Assembly (NCBI GenBank): GCA_002839675.1
Contig: PGYM01000002.1
Span: forward strand, 101,351 to 165,350
Length of the DNA stretch: 64,000 bases
Direction: 5' to 3'
Origin: Methanomicrobiales archaeon HGW-Methanomicrobiales-1
Lineage (GTDB): Archaea; Halobacteriota; Methanomicrobia; Methanomicrobiales; Methanospirillaceae
A program made the position numbers and the translations under genes. The notes beneath the pieces are model-generated. The model was not told the DNA's origin and did not search any database. It worked only from the letters and a program-made list of their open reading frames with translations. This document shows, piece after piece, positions 25,444 through 33,207 of this stretch; position 1 is the stretch's first letter; each line of letters begins with the position of its first letter.

Positions 25444-25764
25444 ATGACCCATCATCCGGAAGTCCCCGAACTGCTGGAGCTGTACATGGTGGCTTCCGGT
25501 TCAGCAGAGTGCTGGGTTACTGTCAGGGAACTTCGTTCTTTTTTTCAGCTGGATGAAACCACGGGTCCGGCATTTTCAGGATTTCTGCAGAGAATCCATC
25601 ATGGGCCGTTCTTCACCTGCCGGTACAAGGTCACCCGCATGGAAAAGTTCCAGGACACACACCCGCCCTACCGGATCATCAAGAAATATCTTGTCCAGGA
25701 ACGCCCGGTGCGCAAAGGTCATCAGGTCACCGATGCAGAAAAATTCGTCCGGTCAACCCGGTAA
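25444..25764 (+). CDS. unrecognised ~105-residue protein family, member 2
   Basis: 106 residues, paralogous to 22694-23020 and 29061-29399. Closest to member 1 (for example FQLDETTGPAFSGFLQRIHH against FQLDESSAPAISGFLRRIYH, then GPFFTC/GPFFSC and KYLVQERP/RYLVKKRP). Contains the conserved W, SGFL, single Cys and YLV. Function unknown; possible winged-helix fold. Second gene of the site-2 unit, 42 bases after the Cys-rich gene and 45 before the DUF134 gene. Confidence 0.7.
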   Translation: MTHHPEVPELLELYMVASGSAECWVTVRELRSFFQLDETTGPAFSGFLQRIHHGPFFTCRYKVTRMEKFQDTHPPYRIIKKYLVQERPVRKGHQVTDAEKFVRSTR

Positions 25765-25809
25765 ACAGGTTTTACTATTCCGGATATACACTCTAATCAG
25801 GAGTACGCA

Positions 25810-26187
25810 ATGGCAGCGGATGAAATAAACGAAGTGCAGGAATGTCCACGGCGCGGACGGCCACGGCTCAGGCGCACTATCGCCGGTACTTCGGAATCCC
25901 GCTGTTACAAGCCCTGCTGCTTCCCTGAAGCAGAGGGACGGGGCATATCGTTACAGCCCGATGAGATCGAGTTGATCCGGCTTATCGATCTCGAAGGGCT
26001 CGAACAGGAAGAGGCTGCAGAAAAACTCGGGGTCTCGCGCAAAACTGCGTGGCGCGACCTGCATGAAGCCCGGCGCAAGATCGCCGATGCGCTGGTCAAC
26101 GGCAAGGGTATTGAGATGGCCGGCTGCACAAAAGCTGCTGAAGGCCGGTGCCCAAAATGTCATAAGGATAAAAGTACCGAAAAGTAG
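25810..26187 (+). CDS. DUF134 (UPF0251) family HTH protein, candidate regulator of the cluster
   Basis: 125 residues. CPRRGRPRLRRTIAG near the N-terminus, a CYKPCCFPEAEGRG cysteine patch, LQPDEIELIRLIDLEGLEQE and the sigma-70-region-4-like helix-turn-helix AAEKLGVSRKTAWRDLHEAR define DUF134. The C-terminus adds CTKAAEGRCPKCHKD, an extra metal-binding candidate. Members occur beside NifX-like and Mrp-like genes across archaea and anaerobic bacteria. It probably binds the 24-bp motif before the three units here; that link is inferred. Confidence 0.85.
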   Translation: MAADEINEVQECPRRGRPRLRRTIAGTSESRCYKPCCFPEAEGRGISLQPDEIELIRLIDLEGLEQEEAAEKLGVSRKTAWRDLHEARRKIADALVNGKGIEMAGCTKAAEGRCPKCHKDKSTEK

Positions 26188-26269
26188 GAAAGTCTTTTTT
26201 TTTACTGGAGGGATGCACGGTATACCAACGCCCGTTCAGCATAACTTTTTTTTAACCCGATCCTTAAAT

Positions 26270-26293
26270 CTTTATGCTCATATGTGTAATAAT
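26270..26293. promoter_or_regulatory. shared 24-bp promoter motif, site 3
   Basis: CTTTATGCTCATATGTGTAA plus TAAT differs from sites 1 and 2 at only a few positions and is also about 30 bases before the next ATG. TTAAAT lies just upstream. Confidence 0.6.
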
Positions 26294-26322
26294 CCACTAC
26301 AACAGTCGTGAGGATTTTTATA

Positions 26323-26466
26323 ATGCCGAACTTTGACGGGAACGGGCCGCTGAAACGGGGATGGGGGCGCGGATCCTGCCGGCAGGATACCGAAGATTAC
26401 CCGCGAAAGGATACCGGTCCGGAAATCCTTACCAAAAATGAAACTCCTGAACAACAGCCGTACTGA
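26323..26466 (+). CDS. 47-residue MPNFDGNGPL-type protein
   Basis: ATG-initiated, 47 residues, starting MPNFDGNGPLKRGWGRG, a variant of the MPGxDGTGPxG start seen at 21889. One Cys; acidic and polar tail. It begins the site-3 unit and is followed 12 bases later by the AtwA-like gene. The positional and N-terminal match with the first gene of unit 1 supports it as a real gene despite its size. Confidence 0.65.
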   Translation: MPNFDGNGPLKRGWGRGSCRQDTEDYPRKDTGPEILTKNETPEQQPY

Positions 26467-26478
26467 GGAAGACAGATT

Positions 26479-28074
26479 ATGTCAAAACCATTCATCAGCG
26501 TAAACGACCTCTGCATGGATTTCGATAATACGAGAGTCCTGAACAAGGTCTCGTTCGAGATACCGGAAGGAGAGATTATAGGCGTCATCGGCAGGAGCGG
26601 AGCGGGAAAGAGCGTGCTTATGCACCTGCTCCGTGGTGTTGAGCAGCCGCCGACCAAAGGCTCCATTGTCTACCATATGGCGGCCTGTGAACGCTGCACA
26701 TTCATGGATGTGCAGAGCCGGGCCGGTAAAAAATGCCCCGAGTGCGGCGGGGAACTCGTGGCTGCCGATGTTGATCTCTGGGGCAAGAAAACGGATGGGA
26801 TGAAGTCCCGGGTCATGAACCGGACCGCGATCATGTTCCAGCGGACATTCGCACTTTATGGAGATGACCGGGTGATCGAGAACGTGCTCCACGCACTCGA
26901 TGACATCCGCTACCCGCAGGAACATGCGGTCAACCGGGCCGCAGATCTCATCGACCAGGTACGGCTCTCGCACCGGATGCTTCACATTGCCCGCGACCTG
27001 TCCGGCGGCGAGAAGCAGCGGGTAGTGCTGGCCCGGCAACTGGCCAAGAACCCGTCGATGCTCTTTGCAGACGAGCCTACAGGAACACTCGATCCCGGGA
27101 CCGCCCGGCTGGTCCATGCGATGCTCATCGAGGCGGCAAAGAAGAATACGATGGGCATGGTTGTTACCTCGCACTTCTCGCAGGTAATCGAGGAGATGGC
27201 AAACCGTGCAATACTGCTGGTGGATGGCGAGATCGCGTCCATCGGTTCACCGAAAACGGTGATCCGTGCGTTTGCCAAAGATTATCATGAGATCGAGGAG
27301 TCGACCCCGGTAGAACTGGGAGGGAAGATCCTCTCGGCACGGAATGTGACCAAACGGTACATCTCAGTCGATCGTGGCGTGATAAAAGCGGTAAACTTGG
27401 TCACTTTCGATGTCGCAAAGAAAGAGATCTTCGGTATCATCGGGAAAAGCGGGGCGGGCAAGACCACCCTCTCCGGGATCATCTCCGGGATCATCGAACC
27501 AACAAGCGGCGAGATGAATATCCTGATCGGTGACGACTGGGTGGATATGACCAAACCCGGCATCGACCAGCGGGGCAGGGCAAAAGAGTACATCGGGCTG
27601 TTGCACCAGGAGTATGATCTCTTCCCCCACCGCACGGTGCTTGACAACCTCACCGACTCGATCGGACTGGATTTCCCCAAGGAGCTGGCAATCCGGAAAG
27701 CGGTAGTCACGCTCCGTATGGCCGGGTTCACTGAAGTGAAGGCCCGGGAGATCCTGAACCGGTTCCCGGGCGAACTCTCGGACGGGGAGCGGCACCGCGT
27801 CGCCCTGGCGCAGGTCCTTATCCGCGAGCCGCGTCTTGTGATTCTTGACGAGCCGACCGGGACCATGGACCCGATCACCAAGCAGGACGTGAAACACTCT
27901 ATCTTAAACGCCCGCGACGAGATGGACGAGACTTTTATTGTTGTCTCGCACGATATGGACTTTGTCCGGGATGTCTGTGATCGTGTGGCCCTGATGCGGG
28001 GCGGGAAGATCATCGATATCGGCCCGACCGCTGCGATCCTCGCACAGGTGACCGAGGAAGAGAAGCGCGACTGA
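26479..28074 (+). CDS. atwA: methyl-coenzyme M reductase system component A2 (AtwA family), duplicated ABC ATPase
   Basis: 531 residues with two ABC ATPase domains. Domain 1: Walker A GRSGAGKSVLM, signature LSGGEKQRVVLARQL, Walker B SMLFADEPTGTLDP. Domain 2: GKSGAGKTTLSG, LSDGERHRVALAQVL, LVILDEPTGTMDP. Between Walker A and signature of domain 1 lies a zinc-ribbon-like insert (CERCTF...KKCPECGG). This is the layout of component A2, the soluble ATPase needed for reductive activation of MCR with McrC and partners. No transmembrane segments. Methanomicrobiales may hold several A2 homologues, so this could be a paralogue specialised for the module. Second gene of the site-3 unit, before the Mrp-like gene. 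Confidence 0.85.
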   Translation: MSKPFISVNDLCMDFDNTRVLNKVSFEIPEGEIIGVIGRSGAGKSVLMHLLRGVEQPPTKGSIVYHMAACERCTFMDVQSRAGKKCPECGGELVAADVDLWGKKTDGMKSRVMNRTAIMFQRTFALYGDDRVIENVLHALDDIRYPQEHAVNRAADLIDQVRLSHRMLHIARDLSGGEKQRVVLARQLAKNPSMLFADEPTGTLDPGTARLVHAMLIEAAKKNTMGMVVTSHFSQVIEEMANRAILLVDGEIASIGSPKTVIRAFAKDYHEIEESTPVELGGKILSARNVTKRYISVDRGVIKAVNLVTFDVAKKEIFGIIGKSGAGKTTLSGIISGIIEPTSGEMNILIGDDWVDMTKPGIDQRGRAKEYIGLLHQEYDLFPHRTVLDNLTDSIGLDFPKELAIRKAVVTLRMAGFTEVKAREILNRFPGELSDGERHRVALAQVLIREPRLVILDEPTGTMDPITKQDVKHSILNARDEMDETFIVVSHDMDFVRDVCDRVALMRGGKIIDIGPTAAILAQVTEEEKRD

Positions 28075-28128
28075 CAAAACATAAACCCGCTGATGCAGCA
28101 ATCTCACTTTACAAGGATGAATGACACT

Positions 28129-29013
28129 ATGACACAAAACACACCCGCAAAAGATTCGAACTGCGATGAGAATTGTAATGAGAACTGTTCCAGCTGCTCA
28201 TCAGCACAGCCGCCACAACCCCAGAAAGGGCTGCCGCCGAAATCAAAAATTGACGTGAAGCACGTCATCCTTGTGCTCAGCGGAAAAGGTGGCGTGGGCA
28301 AGTCCACAGTCTCGGTTAACCTTGCTTCCGCACTCTCTGCCCACGGGAGAAATGTAGGACTCCTGGATCTCGATTTTCATGGCCCCAATATCCCCAAGAT
28401 GCTGGGTATAGAAGGCCAGAAACCGGCCGTTCTGGAAAAGCATATCGAGCCCGTACATGTCACCGGAACGCTTTCGGTTATGTCCATGGCATTCCTGCTG
28501 CCGGATACGAGTACCCCGGTGGTCTGGCGCGGGCCGATGAAAATGGCGGCGATCCAGCAGTTCCTTGACGAAGTGAACTGGGGAAAGCTTGACTACCTTG
28601 TCGTAGACCTGCCCCCGGGCACCGGAGATGAGGCGCTCTCGATCGCGCAACTGGCCCCAAACGTAAAAGGTGCGGTCATCGTGACGACCCCGCAGGATGT
28701 GGCGGTACTGGATGCCGTCAAATCGGTAAAATTCATCCAGAAACTGGAAGTACCGGTCATCGGCATCATCGAGAACATGAGCGGGATGATCTGCCCCCAC
28801 TGCGGAGATACGATAGACCTGTTCGGCAGGGGTGGCGGAAAGAAAGCGGCAGAAGATCTGGGCGTCCCGTATCTCGGTGCAATTCCCCTTGACCCGGCAA
28901 TGGTAAAAGCCGGGGATGAGGGACGCCCCTACGTTCTCCGCCATGCTGATACACCCACGTGGAAAGCCGTGGATGCCGTCATGGAAAAACTGGTAAAACT
29001 GGTTGAGTCCTGA
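28129..29013 (+). CDS. Mrp/NBP35-family Fe-S carrier P-loop ATPase
   Basis: 294 residues from ATG 28129; in-frame ATGs at 28093 and 28117 are alternatives. An N-terminal cysteine cluster (CDENCNENCSSC) recalls Nbp35. The deviant Walker A is SGKGGVGKST, followed by DLDFHGPNIPKMLGI and DLPPGTGDEALS, and the CxxC cluster-bridging motif MICPHCGD is near residue 230. Members bind a [4Fe-4S] cluster between subunits and pass it to target proteins. It lies 54 bases after the AtwA gene and 47 before family member 3, so it is likely co-transcribed with both. Confidence 0.9.
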   Translation: MTQNTPAKDSNCDENCNENCSSCSSAQPPQPQKGLPPKSKIDVKHVILVLSGKGGVGKSTVSVNLASALSAHGRNVGLLDLDFHGPNIPKMLGIEGQKPAVLEKHIEPVHVTGTLSVMSMAFLLPDTSTPVVWRGPMKMAAIQQFLDEVNWGKLDYLVVDLPPGTGDEALSIAQLAPNVKGAVIVTTPQDVAVLDAVKSVKFIQKLEVPVIGIIENMSGMICPHCGDTIDLFGRGGGKKAAEDLGVPYLGAIPLDPAMVKAGDEGRPYVLRHADTPTWKAVDAVMEKLVKLVES

Positions 29014-29060
29014 CGACGTTTACCTTTTTAACGGTCTGAAATGAATCAAGAAGTGCCAGG

Positions 29061-29399
29061 ATGAAAAAATATTCCGGTATACCCGAACTGCTTGACCAGT
29101 TTATGGAGGAGAATGGCACCGATGAGCGGTGGGTTACGGTGCAGGAGATCCGGCAACGGTTTGACCTGAACCGCTACCAGTACAACACGATCTCAGGATT
29201 CCTGCGCAGGCTGGAGTTCGGATCGTTCGGTCAGTGCCCCTTTATCGTGCTCAGGATCGAAAAGGCGGAGAGAATAAACCCCTCCGATCCCCCGAAATGC
29301 CGGTATCTCGTGAAACGGAAGAATATGAGCTCTGCCAAGATCCCGGGAATACTGCAACATTCGGGCATGCAGGTACGACGCAAAGCAGACAGCAGTTAG
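29061..29399 (+). CDS. unrecognised ~105-residue protein family, member 3
   Basis: 112 residues. The most diverged member but with all hallmarks: IPELLDQFMEENG, WVTVQEIRQRFDL, SGFLRRLEFG, one conserved Cys, VLRIEK and RYLVKR. Last gene of the site-3 unit. Element copy B follows about 140 bases later. The occurrence of one member in each motif-headed unit is the main clue to a common function. Confidence 0.7.
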   Translation: MKKYSGIPELLDQFMEENGTDERWVTVQEIRQRFDLNRYQYNTISGFLRRLEFGSFGQCPFIVLRIEKAERINPSDPPKCRYLVKRKNMSSAKIPGILQHSGMQVRRKADSS

Positions 29400-29433
29400 T
29401 CCGGGAAGGGGAAAGATCACTGAGAGAAAAATA

Positions 29434-29456
29434 AGCCCATTACGGGCTCATTTTCC
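29434..29456 (+). terminator. hairpin AGCCC/GGGCT plus T run
   Basis: AGCCCATTACGGGCT followed by CATTTT, 35 bases after the stop of family member 3. A plausible end of the site-3 transcript. Confidence 0.45.
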
Positions 29457-29539
29457 TGTTCCGGCATCCCGGTTATTACCGGAAAAACCCGTAAAAGTCT
29501 CCTTTTTCGGCCCGGTAAAAAACACGCCCGAAATTCCTT

Positions 29540-29683
29540 GCGATTGCCGAAATACGGGTGGAAACACCCTCGCCCGGTAGCCACCAAAGGCCTTTAAATT
29601 CAGGCATTTTTTACTATGGGTTTTAGTCCATCCCAACACAAAAAAGTCTACCGGAATGCGAATATGAGGCTCTTTTTTTTCAG
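29540..29683 (+). repeat. dispersed intergenic element, copy B
   Basis: 144 bases, about 69 percent identical to copy A by hand count. It contains a perfect GGGTG-GAAA-CACCC hairpin with a GNRA tetraloop (29557-29570). At the same place copy A can pair partly, with A-T in place of T-A and G-T in place of G-C in two positions, which hints at structural conservation. It ends in a run of eight T, which could terminate transcription. Confidence 0.6.
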
Positions 29684-29772
29684 ACGAAGATTTCAAAAAA
29701 TGGGTACACGAGTGTTCCATTGAATAAAAGGCACGATCTTATTTCCATCAGACTCTCCTAAACACCCGCCGT

Positions 29773-30423
29773 TTAATGGATCTCGATCCTCTCACCCGTC
29801 TCCATATAATGAACATTCTCAGCGATCTTGCAGGCATGGTCAGCGCACCGCTCGAGATACCGGGCCACCATGATATAGTGCGTGCAACGCGAGATGTTCT
29901 TGGGATCTTCCATCATGTAGGTGATCCCTTCGCGGAAGATCGAGTGCCGGAGCGCATCGATCGTATCATCCCGTGACGAGAAATCATCAATTAGTCGTAG
30001 GCTATCAGACTCGTACGCCTTGATCGCATCGTCGACCATGTCGAGCACGAGATCCGCCATGTGCGGTATGCTCATCATGTTCGCTATGTGGGGTTTGGTG
30101 GACAGGTCGTTTACGGTATTTGCGATTGACTTACCGTACCTCCCGATACGCAGCGATGCCGTGATGACTTTGAGCGTGCAGGCAATGATCCGCATATCTT
30201 TTGCCATCGGCTGGTTTAGGGCAATCAAATGGTAGCAGTGCTCTTCGAGACGGACTTCCATCTCGTGGATCTCTTCTTTTCGTGCAACTACGGACGCTGC
30301 CAGTTCCGTATCCTGCCGGATGAGCGCATCGACTGCCGTCCGCAGCATGAGTCGCCCGAGATGCGCCATCTTCAGCGTGTCGCGTTTCAGGTTTTTTAAT
30401 TCAGTGTGGAATTTTTCTGCCAT
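29773..30423 (-). CDS. phoU: phosphate signalling complex protein PhoU
   Basis: 216 residues, two three-helix PhoU repeats (EIHEMEVRLEEHCYHLIAL; CTLKVITASLRIGRYG; HYIMVARYLERCADHACKIAE). PhoU proteins damp Pst transport and signal phosphate status. It is the last gene of the minus-strand pst operon, five bases after pstB. Confidence 0.93.
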   Translation of the reverse strand: MAEKFHTELKNLKRDTLKMAHLGRLMLRTAVDALIRQDTELAASVVARKEEIHEMEVRLEEHCYHLIALNQPMAKDMRIIACTLKVITASLRIGRYGKSIANTVNDLSTKPHIANMMSIPHMADLVLDMVDDAIKAYESDSLRLIDDFSSRDDTIDALRHSIFREGITYMMEDPKNISRCTHYIMVARYLERCADHACKIAENVHYMETGERIEIH

Positions 30424-30428
30424 GATGC

Positions 30429-31190
30429 TTACCCGAACCTGCCGGTGATATAATTCTCAGTAAGTTCTTCTTTCGGGTGCTCGAAGATCTGCCCCGTCTT
30501 TCCGCATTCGATCAGTTTGCCGAGATACATGAAGCCCGTATAATCGCTCACCCGTGCTGCCTGCTGCATGTTGTGGGTGACGATGATGACGGTGTAATCT
30601 TCCTTGAGCCGCTCGATTAAGTTCTCGATCTTTGCCGTTGCAATCGGATCGAGCGCTGAACAGGGCTCATCCATCAGGATCACTTCGGGTTCCACAGCGA
30701 GCGTGCGGGCAATGCAGAGCCGCTGCTGCTGGCCCCCCGAGAGCCCGAGCGCAGAATCATTCAGCCGGTCTTTTACCTCATCCCAGATGGCCGCGTGGCG
30801 GAGGCTCTGCTCCACGATCCTGTCGAGTTCGCATTTATCCCGGATGCCATGCACCCGGGGGCCGTACGCCACGTTTTCATAGATGGATTTGGGAAACGGG
30901 TTGGGTTTCTGGAAGACCATCCCGACTTTTTTCCTGAGTGTCACCACATCGATTGCCGGAGCATGGATGTTCTCATCGTCAAGCAGGATCTCACCGGTAC
31001 ATTTCACGTGATCGATGAGATCATTTAACCGGTTGAAGCACCGCAGCAGGGTTGATTTCCCGCAGCCCGACGGGCCGATAAGTGCAGTCACCCGGTTTCT
31101 CGGGATTTTTATCGAGACCGATTGGAGTGCATGCTTCTCATGATACCAGAGGTTGACGTTATTTGTCGTGATAATTGCAGATTCAGACAT
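30429..31190 (-). CDS. pstB: phosphate ABC transporter ATP-binding protein
   Basis: 253 residues. Walker [20 protein letters not shown], signature [16 protein letters not shown], Walker [14 protein letters not shown] and H-loop [10 protein letters not shown]. The FNRLND and DEPCSALDP stretches are specific for PstB. It lies three bases after the permease fusion gene. Confidence 0.95.
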   Translation of the reverse strand: MSESAIITTNNVNLWYHEKHALQSVSIKIPRNRVTALIGPSGCGKSTLLRCFNRLNDLIDHVKCTGEILLDDENIHAPAIDVVTLRKKVGMVFQKPNPFPKSIYENVAYGPRVHGIRDKCELDRIVEQSLRHAAIWDEVKDRLNDSALGLSGGQQQRLCIARTLAVEPEVILMDEPCSALDPIATAKIENLIERLKEDYTVIIVTHNMQQAARVSDYTGFMYLGKLIECGKTGQIFEHPKEELTENYITGRFG

Positions 31191-31193
31191 TGT

Positions 31194-33149
31194 TTATCCC
31201 CGTGCCTTATTCTGGAAATGTGTTCTGATGAGGATCGCAACCGCATAGAACCCGATGACGAGCAGGAGCAGTACGAGCGCAGTCCCGTATTTGTTGGTGG
31301 ACGACCCGGGCACATTGGTTGCGAGTATGAAGAGATGGTAGGGCAGCGCCATGACCGGCTGGAGTACCGAGTCGGGCAGGAAACGCGACGAAAAGACGAC
31401 TGCGGTGAACATGATCGGGGCAGTCTCTCCTGCTGCCCGGCCGATAGAGAGGATTGCACCAGTAACAATTCCTGGCACTGCCGGTGGCAGGACTACCCGG
31501 CTGATCGTCTGCCAACGGGTTGCACCCAGCGCGAGACTGCCCTCCCGCAGGGACTGCGGGATATTTTTTAAGGATTCTTCGGTCGTGCGGATCACGGTTG
31601 GAAGTACCATCAGGGCAAGCGTAACCTGCCCGGCCAATAACGAAACACCGACATTGAGATAGAGCACGATGAAGGCAAACCCGAAGAGGCCAAACACAAT
31701 CGAAGGTGTGCCGTTGAGCAGGTCTACCCCGGTCCGGATGAGCCGGGTGATCCTCCCTTCCCGCGTATATTCCACGAGATAAATGGCCGCCCCCACACCG
31801 AGAGGAAGCGCAATCGAGATCGCGCCCATAACAAGGTAGAGCGTGCCGATGATCGCCGGGAAGATCCCGCCGGCCCGGCCGAGATCTTTCGGGGGCTGGG
31901 TCAAAAACTCCCACGAAAGTGCCGGAAGCCCATTGATGACAATGTCCTGCAGGATGATGACAAGAATGGCAAGTACAATGACGGTCGCAACGCCGATAAG
32001 GCCAAAGGCGATTATCTGGATATTTTTCGGGGAGAGCCGGTCCCTGCCGAAATACCAGGCCCCGATTATGAGCGGGACGAGGGCTGCAAGCCACCACGGT
32101 GCAGCGGCAAGCAGGAAGACCAGTAAAACGACAACACCGATGATCCCGTAAAACCGGGAAAGGGATTCTCTGGTAGCCGAAGAGACGAGCGGTGTTCGTG
32201 CGGAACTTCGGGTTCTTCCTTCCCGGATATGGCGCAGGATGGCAACGGCCGACAGGTTGATGATGAGCGTGATGACGAGCAGGACAACGGCAATGCCGAA
32301 CAGGGCGCTGTAGTGCTCGCTGCCGACCGATACCTCGCCCATCTCGATCCCAAGAGTAGCGGTCAGTGTCCGTAACGGGGACAGGATATTCCAGATCGGG
32401 TCCGGGATAATGGCTGCGTTACCTGCCACCATCAGAACTGCCATGGTCTCACCTACTACCCTGCCAATCCCAAGGATGACAGCTGCTGCAATGCCCGACA
32501 GGGCTGCCGGCACCAGCACACGGCTGATTGTCTGCCAGCGGGTTGCCCCGATCGCAAGCGACCCTTCCTTGTACTCATGGGGTACCGAACTGATGGCATC
32601 TTCAGAGACACTGATGATCGTGGGAAGGGCCATAATCCCCAGCAGCACCGAAGCCGCAAGCCAGGTCTCCCCGGTGGGAATGTCGAAACTCACCCGGATA
32701 AAACTGGTAAGAACAATGAGCCCGAAGAACCCGTATACCACCGAGGGGATGCCGGCCAATAGTTCAACTGCCGGTTTGAGGATTTTCTTTGACCTCGGGG
32801 ATGCGAGTTCAGAGATGTAGATTGCACAGCCAAGGGAAAGCGGGACGGCAAAGACCATGGCCCCAATGGTGACGAGCAGGGTACCGACAATAAGGGGGAA
32901 GATACCAAACAAGGGTACAACTGCTGTTGGCGCCCAGTCAGGGCCAAGGAGAAAACTGAGTATTCCGACCTGCGCAAAGATCGGGTAGCCATCCCGTAAT
33001 AAGAAAAGCAGGATGAATGAGACTACGATTACGGCAAAGAAGGCTGTAAAGAAGAATACGGTTTTGATCGATTGTTCTTTGCGAACAGATAACCGGGCAG
33101 TGCCCTTAGAGGCGTTAAAGGCACCCCCCGTTTTTTTAGTAAATTCCAT
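31194..33149 (-). CDS. pstCA: fused phosphate ABC transporter permease PstC-PstA
   Basis: 651 residues. The N-terminal half (to about residue 310) is PstC-like, with helices and the coupling motif EDAISSVPHEYKEGSLAIGATRWQT. The C-terminal half (from about 340) is PstA-like, with TEESLKNIPQSLREGSLALGATRWQT. Each half is normally a separate gene of about 300 residues. No stop codon or frame change separates them, so this is a genuine fusion of both permeases; a spacer of about 30 residues and two extra hydrophobic segments join the halves. Membrane channel for phosphate, between pstS and pstB. Confidence 0.93.
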   Translation of the reverse strand: MEFTKKTGGAFNASKGTARLSVRKEQSIKTVFFFTAFFAVIVVSFILLFLLRDGYPIFAQVGILSFLLGPDWAPTAVVPLFGIFPLIVGTLLVTIGAMVFAVPLSLGCAIYISELASPRSKKILKPAVELLAGIPSVVYGFFGLIVLTSFIRVSFDIPTGETWLAASVLLGIMALPTIISVSEDAISSVPHEYKEGSLAIGATRWQTISRVLVPAALSGIAAAVILGIGRVVGETMAVLMVAGNAAIIPDPIWNILSPLRTLTATLGIEMGEVSVGSEHYSALFGIAVVLLVITLIINLSAVAILRHIREGRTRSSARTPLVSSATRESLSRFYGIIGVVVLLVFLLAAAPWWLAALVPLIIGAWYFGRDRLSPKNIQIIAFGLIGVATVIVLAILVIILQDIVINGLPALSWEFLTQPPKDLGRAGGIFPAIIGTLYLVMGAISIALPLGVGAAIYLVEYTREGRITRLIRTGVDLLNGTPSIVFGLFGFAFIVLYLNVGVSLLAGQVTLALMVLPTVIRTTEESLKNIPQSLREGSLALGATRWQTISRVVLPPAVPGIVTGAILSIGRAAGETAPIMFTAVVFSSRFLPDSVLQPVMALPYHLFILATNVPGSSTNKYGTALVLLLLVIGFYAVAILIRTHFQNKARG

Positions 33150-33207
33150 GTTTCATCGCCTCCTTTAAAAGAAAAATGGGGATTGTTCCTGTCACCTGCT
33201 CCAGGAT

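Larger units (their letters stand above)
29400..29772 (+). other. 373-base intergenic region after family member 3
   Basis: Contains a terminator-like hairpin (29434-29456), GC-rich inverted repeats (CCGGTTATTACCGG near 29472-29486) and element copy B. The downstream phoU gene is convergent. Confidence 0.6.

Noticed and set aside
31207..32097. 296-codon minus-strand frame inside pstCA
   Set aside because: It is an alternate frame of the permease gene with Arg/Cys/His-rich nonsense composition.
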